From: Streptomyces flavofungini
GTDB lineage: Bacteria; Actinomycetota; Actinomycetes; Streptomycetales; Streptomycetaceae
DNA length: 64,000 bases
Direction: 5' to 3'
NCBI RefSeq assembly: GCF_014650815.1
Contig: NZ_BMVR01000023.1
Coordinates: 1 to 64,000 of the forward strand
Shown here: positions 25,869 through 35,700 of the stretch, piece after piece
Position numbering within the stretch: position 1 is the first letter of the stretch
How the letters are laid out: every line of letters starts with the position of its first letter
Notes under the pieces: generated by a model
Databases searched by the model: none
What the model saw: the letters and a program-made list of their open reading frames with translations, nothing else
What the model was told of the DNA's origin: nothing
Translations under genes and position numbers: made by a program

Positions 25869-26777
25869 ATGCAGGCACCCGCTTTCAGAGAAGAGACACC
25901 CGCCGACTGCGACTGCGGCCACTGCTCCAGCAGACGGGTCACGGCGCTCCAAAGCAGCAGCGTGCTCCGGAGGAGCTCCGTGCGCGGGGCCATCGCAGCC
26001 GCGGTGGGGGCGACTGTGCTGGTGGGAGCGGGCGCAGGCATAGCCACCGCGGAACCGGCCCCGAGTCATGCCGGATGGGACGGCTCGAAGTACTGGTACA
26101 AGGACGCGACCGGCTGGTGGCGGTGGACGAGTCATCGCGACAAATACGAGCGGCATGCGGGAGGCGCCCCGACTCGCACTCATCCCGGCCCTTCGGCTGG
26201 ACACCACTCCGTGAATCCGACGTTCCGCGGCCGTTCCGGCTGGGACCGCACGGACGGCGTCTACTGGTACCACAGGAACGAAAACTGGTGGTGGACCAGC
26301 CACAAGGACAAGTACGAGCGATACGCCGAAAGCTCAGGAACTGCAACAAAGCAGCACCCCGCCCGGCGCTCCACGCCCCCCGCACCAGGCAGGTCCTCCG
26401 GCACCCCGTCCCGCTACGGCACCGAAACCGCCATCACCTTCGCAATGTCGCACCTCGGCGACCCCTACAGGTGGGGCGGCAACGGACCGCACGCCTGGGA
26501 CTGCTCAGGACTGGTCCAGGCGGCCTACCGCCGGGCAGGCATCGCCCTGCCCCGCGTCGCAGACGCGCAATACCGTGCCACCTCGCCGATCTCCCGCGCC
26601 CAGCTGCGCCGCGGGGACCTGGTCTTCTGGAGCAGCGACGGCACAACGCGAGGGATCCACCACGTCGCGATCTACCTGGGAAACAGCCAGTACGTGGAAG
26701 CACCACGCCCCGGAAAGAACGTACGCACCTCATCTTTCGCCTGGTATAACCCCAACCTGTATGGGCGGGTCCGCTGA
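25869..26777 (+). CDS. Secreted NlpC/P60 peptidoglycan hydrolase with Trp-rich repeats
   Basis: A 302-residue exported protein. The N-terminal signal has an unusually long polar region containing CDCGHCSS before the hydrophobic stretch AIAAAVGATVLVGAGAGIATA. Two Trp/Tyr-rich repeats follow (KYWYKDATGWWRWTSHRDKYERHA; the second has VYWYHRNENWWWTSHKDKYERYA). The NlpC/P60 domain has Cys in WDCSGLVQAAY and His in GIHHVAIYLG. It likely cleaves cell-wall peptides. The repeats may bind the wall or a partner. Ribosome site AAAGG precedes the ATG. Confidence 0.88.
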   Translation: MQAPAFREETPADCDCGHCSSRRVTALQSSSVLRRSSVRGAIAAAVGATVLVGAGAGIATAEPAPSHAGWDGSKYWYKDATGWWRWTSHRDKYERHAGGAPTRTHPGPSAGHHSVNPTFRGRSGWDRTDGVYWYHRNENWWWTSHKDKYERYAESSGTATKQHPARRSTPPAPGRSSGTPSRYGTETAITFAMSHLGDPYRWGGNGPHAWDCSGLVQAAYRRAGIALPRVADAQYRATSPISRAQLRRGDLVFWSSDGTTRGIHHVAIYLGNSQYVEAPRPGKNVRTSSFAWYNPNLYGRVR

Positions 26778-26842
26778 GGTTCCCGGGCGGGTGTAGGTTC
26801 CGATGAGCGATGTCACCGTCCCAGGGACCTGTCGTCAACTTG

Positions 26843-27115
26843 TCAGTCGACACCCTCTCTTCGGCCCCTGCGAGACCGGGAGCGTTCGCCGCGCCCTACC
26901 GCGCGGGTCCGCTCTTCCGTTGACTTTCCCGGCTTCTCACCCACGTTACTCGTGGCGGAGGCCAGTGCCTTGGCGTCGATGGCACCGGTCACGAAGGGGT
27001 GGCCATGGCGGTTGATGTGGGCGAGACGGGCACGACAGAAGGCCAGACGGTTCGGGCCGTGTACCGGCAGGCTGGTGATCAGCTGGTCGAGGTGGGCTTG
27101 GACCAATTGCCCGTG
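26843..27115 (-). pseudogene. C-terminal fragment of an unidentified gene
   Basis: A minus-strand frame with good third-position GC reads HLDQLITSLPVHGPNRLAF, CRARLAHINRHGHPFVTGAI and a basic tail. It has no start codon and loses coding character at about 27115, where an oppositely oriented transposon-gene fragment begins. It looks like the end of a displaced gene; I do not recognise the family. Confidence 0.4.
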
Positions 27116-27119
27116 GAGG

Positions 27120-27416
27120 AGCGGCAGCCGGACTGCCGGTCCGCGAGCTCCGCTGGTGCCGGGCCGCAAACACTCTTCGGGCTGGTACCACGCGGCGGCG
27201 ACGGGCCAGTTGGTTGCCTGTGAGAGCCAGCTGGAGCTGGCCCGGATTCTGCTCGCCGACTTCGACCGGGACGTCGTGGAGATCGCGGCTCGGCCGTCCC
27301 AGCTGATCGGTCTGGACGGTGACCGCCTTCGGCGACACGTCCCCGATCTGTTCCTTGTCCACTCCGACGGTCTGGTGACCGTCGGAGTGGACGTCAAAAC
27401 ACCCTCACGCATATAA
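27120..27416 (+). pseudogene. TnsA-like transposon endonuclease fragment
   Basis: The frame reads HSSGWYHAAATGQLVACESQ, LELARILLADFDRDVVEIAA, RPSQL, then RHVPDLFLVHSDGLVTV and stops early. This is the N-terminal catalytic part of TnsA-like heteromeric transposase endonucleases (ES.LE...L...D..V..I..QP, then H.PDf....dg). The VVDVK motif is altered to VGVDVK and the C-terminal half is missing. A Tn7-like element has therefore decayed here. Confidence 0.5.
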
Positions 27417-27816
27417 GGATTCCAAGGTGATCGCGCCGTTCGAATCGAGATGCTCGCCCCAAGCTGACCGCCAGGGTTGTGCCGGACAGGCCAGTCAACG
27501 CCGGTGAAGCGGCGTCGTTCGATGACGACCTCCAACGACAGGCTCGCGAGCCCGGCGACACCCTGACCGCCACCCACGCCTTCCCCGACGGCCTCACCCC
27601 GGCCGCGGCCGACGGCCGCGCTGCAAGTGTGTGATCGACGGCCAGAAGGCCACCTGCACCTGGTCGGGCTGCAGGGCGTCGGCCCCGCCCCCGCAGCCGG
27701 CCAGGGCTCCGCCAGTGACGGTGAACACCAGGCCGATCCCGGCGCCCAGAGCGACAAGACCATCACGTCCGCCACCGAGCCCAACTTCGGCGCCCCGGTC
27801 TCCCGCTTCGAAGCGC
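27417..27816. other. Region of ambiguous short reading frames
   Basis: About 400 bases after the TnsA-like fragment. One frame (AGEAASFDDDLQRQAREPGD, then TATHAFPDGLTPAAADGRA) has coding-like composition but no start, known domain or matching neighbour. I do not call a gene. Confidence 0.3.
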
Positions 27817-27848
27817 TGAGGCCCGCCGCCTGACGGCGGCGGGCCTCA
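27817..27848 (-). terminator. Strong GC hairpin after the 2-MIB operon
   Basis: tgaggcccgccgcc (27817-27830) pairs perfectly with ggcggcgggcctca (27835-27848) around a TGAC loop: a 14-bp stem. It lies 60 bases beyond the methyltransferase stop codon and would terminate the minus-strand operon. Confidence 0.8.
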
Positions 27849-27908
27849 AGAGGAGCACACTTCCCAACAGTGTCGGGTGACGGCCCGGCGCTTTCGGCCG
27901 GCGGTTGG

Positions 27909-28793
27909 TCAGACGCGGTCGGCCGCGATCAGGACGTATTGGAAGGAGCCATCCTTGTAGGAGTTGATGAACGCCTCTTCGATGCCGGTGACCAGGGAAG
28001 ACGTGGCCCGCAGCTCCCAGTAGGGCAGGGTCGCGGGAGTCAGGTCGATGACGGCCTGCGGTACGAGACGGTTGTCGGCCATGGCGCGCAGGTACTCCCG
28101 GCGGGAGTGGATGTTGCACTCGAAGTGCGCGTTGATTTGGGAGACCCCCTTCGAGGGCTGGCCGTACCGCGGGTTCCAGCAGCCGGTGATGGTCACATAG
28201 CGGCCGCCGACCTCGAGAATCCGGGAGTGCTCGGCGAAGAGGTCCTGCAGATCGACGTACATGCTCGACTCGTTGTTCCACGAGCCCGCGGCCTGCCCGG
28301 TCTCGAAGGGTGTGTCGAGCATGTTGTGAACCCGGGCGCGGACGTGGTCTTCGATGCCGAGTTCCTGGGCGCGCTGGTTGGCGAAGTCGGCCTGCTTGGC
28401 CGACAGGGTGACGCCCTCGACCTTGCATCCGAATCGCTGGTGAGCCATGACCATCGAGCCTCCCCGCCCGCAGCCGGCGTCCACGAGCGTGTCGTCGCGC
28501 CCGATGGAGCCGAGGTGGTTCAGGAGGACTTCGGTCTGCGCCGACTCCAGGCGGTGGAGCTCGGCGATCAGCTTCTTCTCGCCCTCACTGCCGTCGGCGT
28601 CCTCCAGGGCGCCGTGGTCGACGTCGCCGATGCCGTAGTGGTGGTGGTAGAGCCCGTCGACGTCGCCGAGGCGCAGGTTCACGGGCCGGGCCTCGGCGTT
28701 CCAGTAGCGCGCGATGTCGCCCTGGTAGGGCGTCGCCGGGGCGGGGACGAACGCGGACGTGTGGTTGGCGGTGGCGAACTCGGTGCTGATCAC
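27909..28793 (-). CDS. Geranyl diphosphate 2-C-methyltransferase
   Basis: A 294-residue SAM-dependent methyltransferase that makes 2-methyl-GPP, the substrate of 2-MIB synthase. The SAM motif is DTLVDAGCGRGGSMVMAHQR. ARYWNAEARPVNLRLGDVDG and YHHHYGIGDVDHGAL are characteristic of the GPPMT group. The GTG at 28793, preceded by AAGGACGG, starts 14 bases after the synthase stop, so the two are co-translated. Identification rests on motifs plus the adjacent synthase. Confidence 0.93.
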   Translation of the reverse strand: MISTEFATANHTSAFVPAPATPYQGDIARYWNAEARPVNLRLGDVDGLYHHHYGIGDVDHGALEDADGSEGEKKLIAELHRLESAQTEVLLNHLGSIGRDDTLVDAGCGRGGSMVMAHQRFGCKVEGVTLSAKQADFANQRAQELGIEDHVRARVHNMLDTPFETGQAAGSWNNESSMYVDLQDLFAEHSRILEVGGRYVTITGCWNPRYGQPSKGVSQINAHFECNIHSRREYLRAMADNRLVPQAVIDLTPATLPYWELRATSSLVTGIEEAFINSYKDGSFQYVLIAADRV

Positions 28794-28807
28794 AGATGAT
28801 TCCGTCC

Positions 28808-30121
28808 TTACCAGAAATCGGGCAGGCTGTATCGATAGGTGTTGGTCTGGTGCCAGTAGTGGTTGCCGTCGACCCACACGGCCACTCCCCGCAGGAAGCG
28901 CAGCACGCTCGGGACGGGACAGGCGGCGGCCAGGGCGGCGGCTTCGGCTTCGAAATCGCGCATGAGGTCGTTGTGGACCTCTACTGCCTTCAGGTAGGCA
29001 TCCCGGTCGGAGACGCCCTCGCGCCCGGCGATCACCACGGGCAGGTTCAGGTGCCGACCGGGGCCAGCGAGTTCCTTGGTGTACGAATACAGGTCGTTGA
29101 CGATGGTGCTGGCGTTCCCGGCGAGCGCGAGGACCCGCTGCATGGCGGGCCGGGCGTGAAGGTCCGCCGGCAGTTCGTAGCCGCCGACGGTGTCGGTGAT
29201 GGTGGGGCATGGCCGGAAGTTGTTGAACTGCCGCATCACCAGGTACTCCCACACCTCGGGCGTGTGGTCCGTCTGGGCCCAGGCGGCCTCCGCGAGGTAC
29301 CCCAGGTGCAGACGGGCCATGTCGTGCCGCAAACGGTCGGCCTGGGAGGCGGTGGCCTGCTGGACGAAGTACTCCATCGCGGAGCGGTAGGCGCGCCGCG
29401 GGGCGTCCGCATGGAGCGACTGAGCCCACTGCGGCTGGTATTCCTTCGTCGTGTGAAGGGGGTCGAGGGCGGTGTGTGCCAAAAGAAGGCGTCCGCCGAG
29501 GCCGATGGGTGAACCTCCGTGGTCCTCGCAGTAGCAGTCGTCGACCGCGTTCTCGGCGACCATCAGCCGGGTGGCGAGCATCAGGTGGTCGATGGTCGGA
29601 GCGTCCGGATGGCAGGCGACCATGTAACGCCCGACCGAGAAGCCGTCGAACTGGCCCTCCCACTCCTTGGGGTACAGCTCGACCTCGTCCACCGCCCAGT
29701 CCTTGATCCGGCGACTGACCTCTTCCACCCGGGCCGGGTCGGGCTCCGGCACCGGGTGGTAGTAGAGGCCCGGGATCGGACGGCCCTCCGTCGGCGCCTC
29801 GGCCGCCGCAGGCACCGGCGCCCCCTCGCGCCGGGCCAGGCGCAGGCTCGCCGTGCCCAGACCGCTGGGGCCGCACAGGATCCGCTCCAGGGCAGGCCTC
29901 GGCTGCCCCCTCACCGCAGCAGCGCCCACCCCCACGTGCTGAGCGATCAGTTCGCCATCCGGGCCGCTGCCGGGTACGGGCACGGCCCCTGCGGCAGGGA
30001 CGGGGGGCAGGCCGGGCAGGACGTCGGCGGCGCGGACGTGGGTGGGGGCATGGGCCGCGAGGCGAGGGGCGGCAGCGGCAGGCAGGCTCGACTGCCGAGG
30101 GGGAAGCCCGGGATCGGGCAT
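28808..30121 (-). CDS. 2-methylisoborneol synthase (terpene cyclase)
   Basis: A 437-residue class I terpene cyclase converting 2-methyl-GPP to the odorant 2-methylisoborneol. The metal-binding motifs are DDCYCED and NDLYSYTKE. The first about 115 residues are Pro/Ala-rich and probably disordered. They end in the conserved segment CGPSGLGTASLRL, which in this family is thought to load the enzyme into an encapsulin shell. The shell gene lies 106 bases upstream on the same strand. Start at the ATG at 30121, where family similarity begins. Confidence 0.95.
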   Translation of the reverse strand: MPDPGLPPRQSSLPAAAAPRLAAHAPTHVRAADVLPGLPPVPAAGAVPVPGSGPDGELIAQHVGVGAAAVRGQPRPALERILCGPSGLGTASLRLARREGAPVPAAAEAPTEGRPIPGLYYHPVPEPDPARVEEVSRRIKDWAVDEVELYPKEWEGQFDGFSVGRYMVACHPDAPTIDHLMLATRLMVAENAVDDCYCEDHGGSPIGLGGRLLLAHTALDPLHTTKEYQPQWAQSLHADAPRRAYRSAMEYFVQQATASQADRLRHDMARLHLGYLAEAAWAQTDHTPEVWEYLVMRQFNNFRPCPTITDTVGGYELPADLHARPAMQRVLALAGNASTIVNDLYSYTKELAGPGRHLNLPVVIAGREGVSDRDAYLKAVEVHNDLMRDFEAEAAALAAACPVPSVLRFLRGVAVWVDGNHYWHQTNTYRYSLPDFW

Positions 30122-30227
30122 CCGCAGCTCCTTGGTGAGATGGGTGGCCTTTCCCGGATCCGGGCATGCTCGCCCGGCCCGGGAAAGGCCGGGCTGTCGT
30201 GACTGCCGTGGCTGCCGAACGGATCCT

Positions 30228-31640
30228 CTAGTCGCGCCAGCGGGCAATCTGCACGTTCTCCAGCACGCCGAGCGCGTTGGGCACCAGGATGGCGGCGGAG
30301 TAGTAGGTGGTGACCAGATACGAGATGATCGCCCGCTCGCTGACGCCCATGAAGCGCACCGACAGGCCCGGCTCGTACTCCTCCGGCAGGCCGGTCTGGC
30401 GCAGACCGATGACGCCCTGGTTGTCCTCACCGGTTCGCATGGCGAGGATCGAGCTGGTCTGCTCCTTGGTGATGGGGATCTTGTTGCAGGGCAGGATCGG
30501 AACTCCGCGCCAGGCCAGCACCTGCTGCCCGCCGAGGTCGACGTGATCCGGGTAGATCCCGCGGGCGTTGAGCTCGCGCCCGATCGCCGCGATCGTCCTG
30601 GGGTGAGCGAGGAAGAGCTTCGTACTGCGGCGGCGGCAGAGCAGCTCGTCGAGGTCGTCCGGGGTGGGCGGGCCGGAGTGGGGCTGGATGCGCTGCTTGA
30701 AGTCGGCGTTGCGGAGCAGACCGAACTCCCGGTTGTTGATCAGCTCGTGCTCCTGGCGCTCGCGCAGCGCCTCGATGGTGAGCCTGAGCTGCTCCTCGGT
30801 CTGGTTCATCGGCCCGTTGTAGAGGTCGGCCACCCTCGTGTGGACCCGCAGAACAGTCTGCGCGACGGAGAGTTCGTACTCACGCGGCTTGAGCTCATAG
30901 TCGACGAAGGCACCGGGCAGCGCGACTTCGCCGACATGGCCCGCCGACATCGCGATCTCGGCCTCGCCGTGCCGGTTCTGGCGCTGCCGGGGGAGTGAGC
31001 TGAACTCGTGCATGTGGGCCTGGAGGCCCGGCGCTGCGGACAGCACGGCACCGAAGTCGGCGCGGGACAGGGTGAGCAGGGTACCGGCGGTCTCGGCGGT
31101 CGCGGTGTAGTCCCATCTGGCGTCGGCGTCCAGAAGAGCGCTCTCCCCGAACCGGTCGCCGTCGCCGAGTACGGCGACGCTGACCTCGTCGCCGTACTTG
31201 CCGAGGGAACTCTGGCTGATCCGGCCGTGGGCGATCAGGTGGAGCTGCCCGGCGGGGGTGTCGCGCGCGACCAGCACCTCGCCGGCACGAAAGTCGCGCT
31301 GGACGCACCGGTCAGCGATCGCGGTCAGCACCTCTACGTCTTCGAATCCGCGCAGCAGGGCCAGTTCACCGAGTTCTCGGGGGATCACCCGGACGTCGGC
31401 ACCGTCTTGGACGAACTCGATGCGCCCGTCGCCGACGGTGTAGCTCAGCCGACGGTTCACCCGGTAGGTGCCGCCCTTGGTCTCCACCCAGGGGAGCATC
31501 CGCAGCAGCCAGCGAGAGGTGATCTCCTGCATCTGCGGGACGGACTTGGTCGTGGTGGCAAGGTTGCGGGCAGCCGCGGTGCTCAGACTGGACTGCGGGG
31601 GCGGCGCCGACTGCGCTTCCGGGCTGGTCTCAACGGTCAT
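30228..31640 (-). CDS. Family 2B encapsulin shell protein (EshA type)
   Basis: A 470-residue HK97-fold shell protein with an inserted cyclic-nucleotide-binding domain at about residues 95-205 (EVLVARDTPAGQLHLIAHGR, then GDRFGESALLDADARWDYTA). The HK97 part covers roughly 40-95 and 215-470 (DLYNGPMNQTEEQLRLTIEA, VPILPCNKIPITKEQTSS). Family 2B encapsulins package 2-MIB synthase in Streptomyces, and this gene heads the operon with synthase and methyltransferase. The older name for the S. griseus homologue is EshA. The shell may respond to a cyclic nucleotide. Confidence 0.92.
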   Translation of the reverse strand: MTVETSPEAQSAPPPQSSLSTAAARNLATTTKSVPQMQEITSRWLLRMLPWVETKGGTYRVNRRLSYTVGDGRIEFVQDGADVRVIPRELGELALLRGFEDVEVLTAIADRCVQRDFRAGEVLVARDTPAGQLHLIAHGRISQSSLGKYGDEVSVAVLGDGDRFGESALLDADARWDYTATAETAGTLLTLSRADFGAVLSAAPGLQAHMHEFSSLPRQRQNRHGEAEIAMSAGHVGEVALPGAFVDYELKPREYELSVAQTVLRVHTRVADLYNGPMNQTEEQLRLTIEALRERQEHELINNREFGLLRNADFKQRIQPHSGPPTPDDLDELLCRRRSTKLFLAHPRTIAAIGRELNARGIYPDHVDLGGQQVLAWRGVPILPCNKIPITKEQTSSILAMRTGEDNQGVIGLRQTGLPEEYEPGLSVRFMGVSERAIISYLVTTYYSAAILVPNALGVLENVQIARWRD

Positions 31641-32106
31641 CGGGCGAGCACTCCTTCACAAGGGTGGTAATCGGCGTAGGCGCGCCAACCGGGGACAGCG
31701 GAAGTGGAGCGTCCGGATACCGGGAACAGTAGGGGCTGCTACGCGCGACTCGCCCGATGAGGCTGTTGGCGGTACTCGAAGCAGTGACCTTTCTTCGTGC
31801 GGGGTTTATCTGGACGACCGCAGCTCTTCCGCACCACCCGCCCACTCATGGGCGTGACGCATCGGAACCGATCCCCGGCCTCGACCTGCCCAGCTGTGCG
31901 CTTGCCGATCCTGGAACACAAAGAATCCCGCGTCCTTTCCCAGGTGAAGATCGTGGGACAGGGTGAAATGCGGGACTGAGGGTCCTCGCGGTTTTGGAAA
32001 GGAATCTGGTGATGGTTCCATGCCGTGATGCGCAACTTCCGACACTCAGCGTGGAATTCACGCAGAGGACGGTAACCAACCGCCGAGTGTAGAAGTTTGC
32101 GAGTGA
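31641..32106. other. Upstream region of the encapsulin operon, no gene seen
   Basis: About 465 bases of lower GC content with no convincing frame on either strand. It must hold the encapsulin promoter. I see no clear box or operator. Confidence 0.45.
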
Positions 32107-32406
32107 GCCCGCAACGCGCTTACCCAGCGCTATCTGGATCTGAAAAACGAGTTCTACGAGCGCGTCAAAGAACGTGGGGCCACGCCCGACGTCGAGATCC
32201 GCCTCCGCAAAACCATCGTCAAGCTCAAAGGAACCATCGCGAACAAGAACACAGAACTCGACCAGCCCCGCACCGACGTTCCCAGCCTCGCCCGCGCCGT
32301 CAAACAACTCGAATTAGAGAACCAGGAACTCCGCAGAATGCTCGCACTACCGGAGCCGAACGTCATTCCGCTCCCCAACAGGCAACCGCCCACCAGCAGG
32401 ACCTGA
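32107..32406 (+). pseudogene. C-terminal coiled-coil fragment of a transposon-associated protein
   Basis: The frame has no start codon and reads RYLDLKNEFYERVKERGATP, DVEIRLRKTIVKLKGTIANK and LARAVKQLELENQELRRML, then a stop at 32406. Heptad spacing of Leu/Ile indicates a coiled coil. This resembles the C-terminal part of DUF6262-like accessory proteins found beside tyrosine recombinases of actinobacterial transposons. The N-terminal part is missing, so it is a relic; assignment is tentative. Confidence 0.4.
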
Positions 32407-32530
32407 CATCTGGCAGGGTCGTACCGCGGGCTCCAACGGAGGCTCCTGCAGCACGACACCGCCGCTGCCCCAGGGCCTTCATAGCCCCCTGAGGTTTTTA
32501 CACGCTGACTTGGCAGGGAAGCGCATCGAC

Positions 32531-32562
32531 TCGCGGACCCTGCAGCGCTGCAGGGTCCGCGA
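32531..32562. repeat. Perfect 32-bp palindrome
   Basis: The two 16-base halves, tcgcggaccctgcagc and gctgcagggtccgcga, are exact complements with no spacer. It lies 229 bases beyond the stop of the minus-strand gene ending at 32791 and could end its transcription as an extruded hairpin. A protein-binding or replication site is also possible. Confidence 0.85.
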
Positions 32563-32567
32563 CTTCG

Positions 32568-32770
32568 TGCGCACTGGTTCCTATGGAAACGCCGGAATGC
32601 GGGCTCGATGCGCACTCGTCCGGTCGGTCGGGAGCGTGCACTCCCTCCGTCCCACCGTGGATCAGAGCAGGATCGGCTTGCGTGTCACCGCAGGTCGCGT
32701 GATCCATTGCGCACTCAGTCCCGGATTTGCGCATCGAGTGCGCAGCCCTCAGCCGACATCGCGCATCGAG
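32568..32770. repeat. Cluster of TGCGCACT and GCGCATCGAG motifs
   Basis: TGCGCACT occurs at 32568-32575, 32609-32616 and 32708-32715, with an inverted copy (GAGTGCGCA) at 32736-32744. GCGCATCGAG occurs at 32729-32738 and 32761-32770, with an inverted copy at 32604-32613. The array fills otherwise empty sequence next to the 32-bp palindrome and looks like a set of binding sites. Confidence 0.55.
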
Positions 32771-32790
32771 ACACGGATCCTACGAGCGCC

Positions 32791-35700
32791 TCAGCTGGCG
32801 CTGGAGTCGAACAGGTCCCGGATCAGGGTCTCGGTCTCGATCTCCAGGGGAAGGTCCAGGGACCGGTTGATCTGTTCCAGTCGGGCGATGGCGGCATTGA
32901 GTCCGCGGCGGTTGCCGGCCGCTGCCTCGATGCGGAACCAGTCACGGAACAGCAGTTCGGAGAACTCGTCCGCTTCCAGTCCCGTGGTGATGGCGCGCCG
33001 GGCGAGGGTGAGGTTGTGGTGCGTGCCGGGCTGAAGGCGGTAGGTGGCGACGGTGTGCGCGACGCCGATGATGCGCATGGCCATCTCCTGCTGCAGCGGC
33101 TCGCTCCAGGGCAGCGGCTGGGCGCCGAACGGGCGGCCGCGTACCTGGTTGAGGGCGCGCTCGAGGTCGCCGAGGCCGGCAGTGCCGCGGGGGAGGGCTG
33201 TCTCGACGGTCTGCTGGAAGGTGTGCCAGTCGCAGCAGATCGCCTCCGAGAGCAGGAACGGGTCGGCCTTGACGGCGCGCCGGGGGACGTAGGGGTTGCC
33301 GTCGGCGTCGTTGCCCAGGCTACGGCGCAGGCCCCCGAGCCGGGCGTTGAGGGTGTCGGGTGACCAGGGATGGGAAGGGTCCATATCTGTGCACAGGGCG
33401 TCCGCGTCACGACCGGGCCGCAGATGCAGCAGGGCCGCGAGCTGCGCCTCGCGGGTGCCGTGCTTGGACGCGGCCGCGCCGGTGAGTGTGACCGGGCCGA
33501 GCACCCGGATGTGCGGGGAGGGCGGTCCAGGATTCGCCTCGGGCTTCTGCGCACCAGGTGCGGGGGCCGGGACGTGGGGGGTGCCCGTCGGAGCCGGAGC
33601 GGCGGTTGCTGGCTGCTCTCGGCGTGGTGGTGCCGAGGGCGCGGTCGGTGTGTGCGGCGTGCCGGGCGCGGTGTCGCCCTCGTTGTCCTCATGGACGGAC
33701 GTCGCGCCGGGCGGATGCGGCGCCGCGGTGGCGATCCGGGGGATGGCGGAGGGCCCGGTCGAGGCGGCCAACAGCGCGGGGAACACCTCCAGTCCGCCCG
33801 CGGCCGCATCGTCGGTCGTACCGGGCCCGAAGGTGACGGGGATGGCGGCCTCGTCCAAGTCGAGGGCCCGGTCGGGCCCTTCGGCCTCGCCCGGTGCGGC
33901 CGGGGGCGAACTGCCGTACCCGGTCGCACGGTGAGCGGCGGGCGCCGGATGCACGGAGCTGGCTTCGCGTGCGGCGTGCGCGGTCTGCGCTTCGGAGGGT
34001 ACGTGCCGCCAGGCGCCCTCGGCGGGGTCCGGATCCTGGCCGGACACGGCCAGCGCCGCGGTGATCTCCTCATATGCCTGGCGGGTCAGGCGTTGCAGCC
34101 TGACGTCGGCGGCCAGGGCTTGGAGGCGCTGCGGCTGCCGGTCGGCGGCGTCGAGGAGCTCGCCCTCGTCGAAGAGCAGCGCGTGGCGCGGAGCGGGTGC
34201 GATGACCGCGACCTGCATCAGGTCGCCGGTGCGGCTGAGGGCCTCCGCGATGGTCCAGGCGCTGTCGGCGTCGAGGTCGGCAGCGCACAGGATCAGGTAG
34301 GGGGCACGCTTGAGGCCCGCGTCCTGTTCCTGGTGGGCTTCCAGCAGCCGCTCGGCGAAGTCCTGGGCAGCGTGATCGGCGCTGGGCATGTGCGCGATCC
34401 GCGCGGTGGGCAGCAGTTGGTTGAGCCCGTCACCGAAGCCGCTCACCACCACTTCGACGTCGCCGGCCCAGGGGCTCATCCCCAGTTCCAGGGCGAGCGA
34501 GGTGAGGATCTCCTCGCGCGCCTCGCGGTCTCCGTTGAGGAGGATGACCCCGCTGTAGGGCAAGTTGAGCAGGAGAAGGCTGCCGGAGGCGTCGGCGCCG
34601 ATGGTGGCCAGTCCCGGGTAGGGGGCGTGGGTCTGGGCTGCCTCGGCGGGCAGTTCGGCGTCGTGGCCGAGCGTCCACCAGCTTCCCTCCCCGTTGGTGA
34701 ACGGCGCCGGGGGCGCGGCGGTGAGGTCGACGGGCAGGACATCGACGCATGTCCGGGTGATCCGTGCGCCGCGTACCGCGGGTACCTCGCGGTCCTGGTG
34801 GGCGGCGTGGTGGGCGAGTGTGCGCAGGGCGAGGTCCAGGCGCTGCACCCCGTCGGCTTCGGGGGCCTGGGCGGCTTGGGCGAGTTGGGCTTCGGCGGGG
34901 GAGGGCTGTGTGAGCATGGCGATGAGTTGTCCGGGCCGGGCGCGGCGGCGCTGCAGGATGCGGCGGATGGTCAGGGCCAGCGTGACCGCGGCGGCCAGTG
35001 AGACGAGTACCCCCGCCACGCGCGTGACGGCGAACGCCGGGGACTGGGAGTTCTCGGCGGGCCTTGCGGTGGCGGAGGGGGCCGGGGCCGTGGGCGCCGG
35101 TGAGGTCGGTTTCTGCTCGGGGCTGGCCGAGGGACCGGGCTGCTTGTCCTGGTGCGAGGGGGCCGGGTCCGGCTTGTCGGCGGGCGCCGTCGCGTCGTCC
35201 TTGTCCCGCTCCTTGCCGGGCGTTTCCGACGGCTCGTGCCGGTCGTGTTCCCGGGGCGGGACGGGCGGTGCGGCGTCGGCGGCCGGAATGGTGACCTTCT
35301 GCCCGGGGAAGATCACGTCGGGGTCCTTCAGCGGGGGAGTGCCCTCGGGCTGCGGCCGGTGCCTGCTCGCCTCGAACAGGCGTGGCCAGTCCCCGGCGTC
35401 ACCGGTCTCCTGCTGCGCGATGAGGGACAGCGATTCACCCGCGCTGACGGTATGCGTGCGGTCCTTGTCCTTGCCGCGCGCGGCTGGTTCGTCCGCGTCG
35501 GTGAGCGGGTGCTCGGCGGCGGCGAGCTGGACTTCGGCGCCGTCCGGCTGCGACGGGAGCTTCAAGGGAGCGGGCTCCGGGAGCGGCGCGGGGCGGGCAT
35601 CGGACGGCAGGCGCACTTCAAGGCCGGGAGGCAGCAGCGCGGTCTGCGGCAGGCCGGGGTTGAGGGCGCGGATCTCCTCGGCCCGCGGCCCCGAGCCGAG

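Noticed and set aside
33370..35001. 543-codon plus-strand frame opposite the LysM/BTAD gene
   Set aside because: No domain or ribosome site, and it spans the interior of a well-supported gene.
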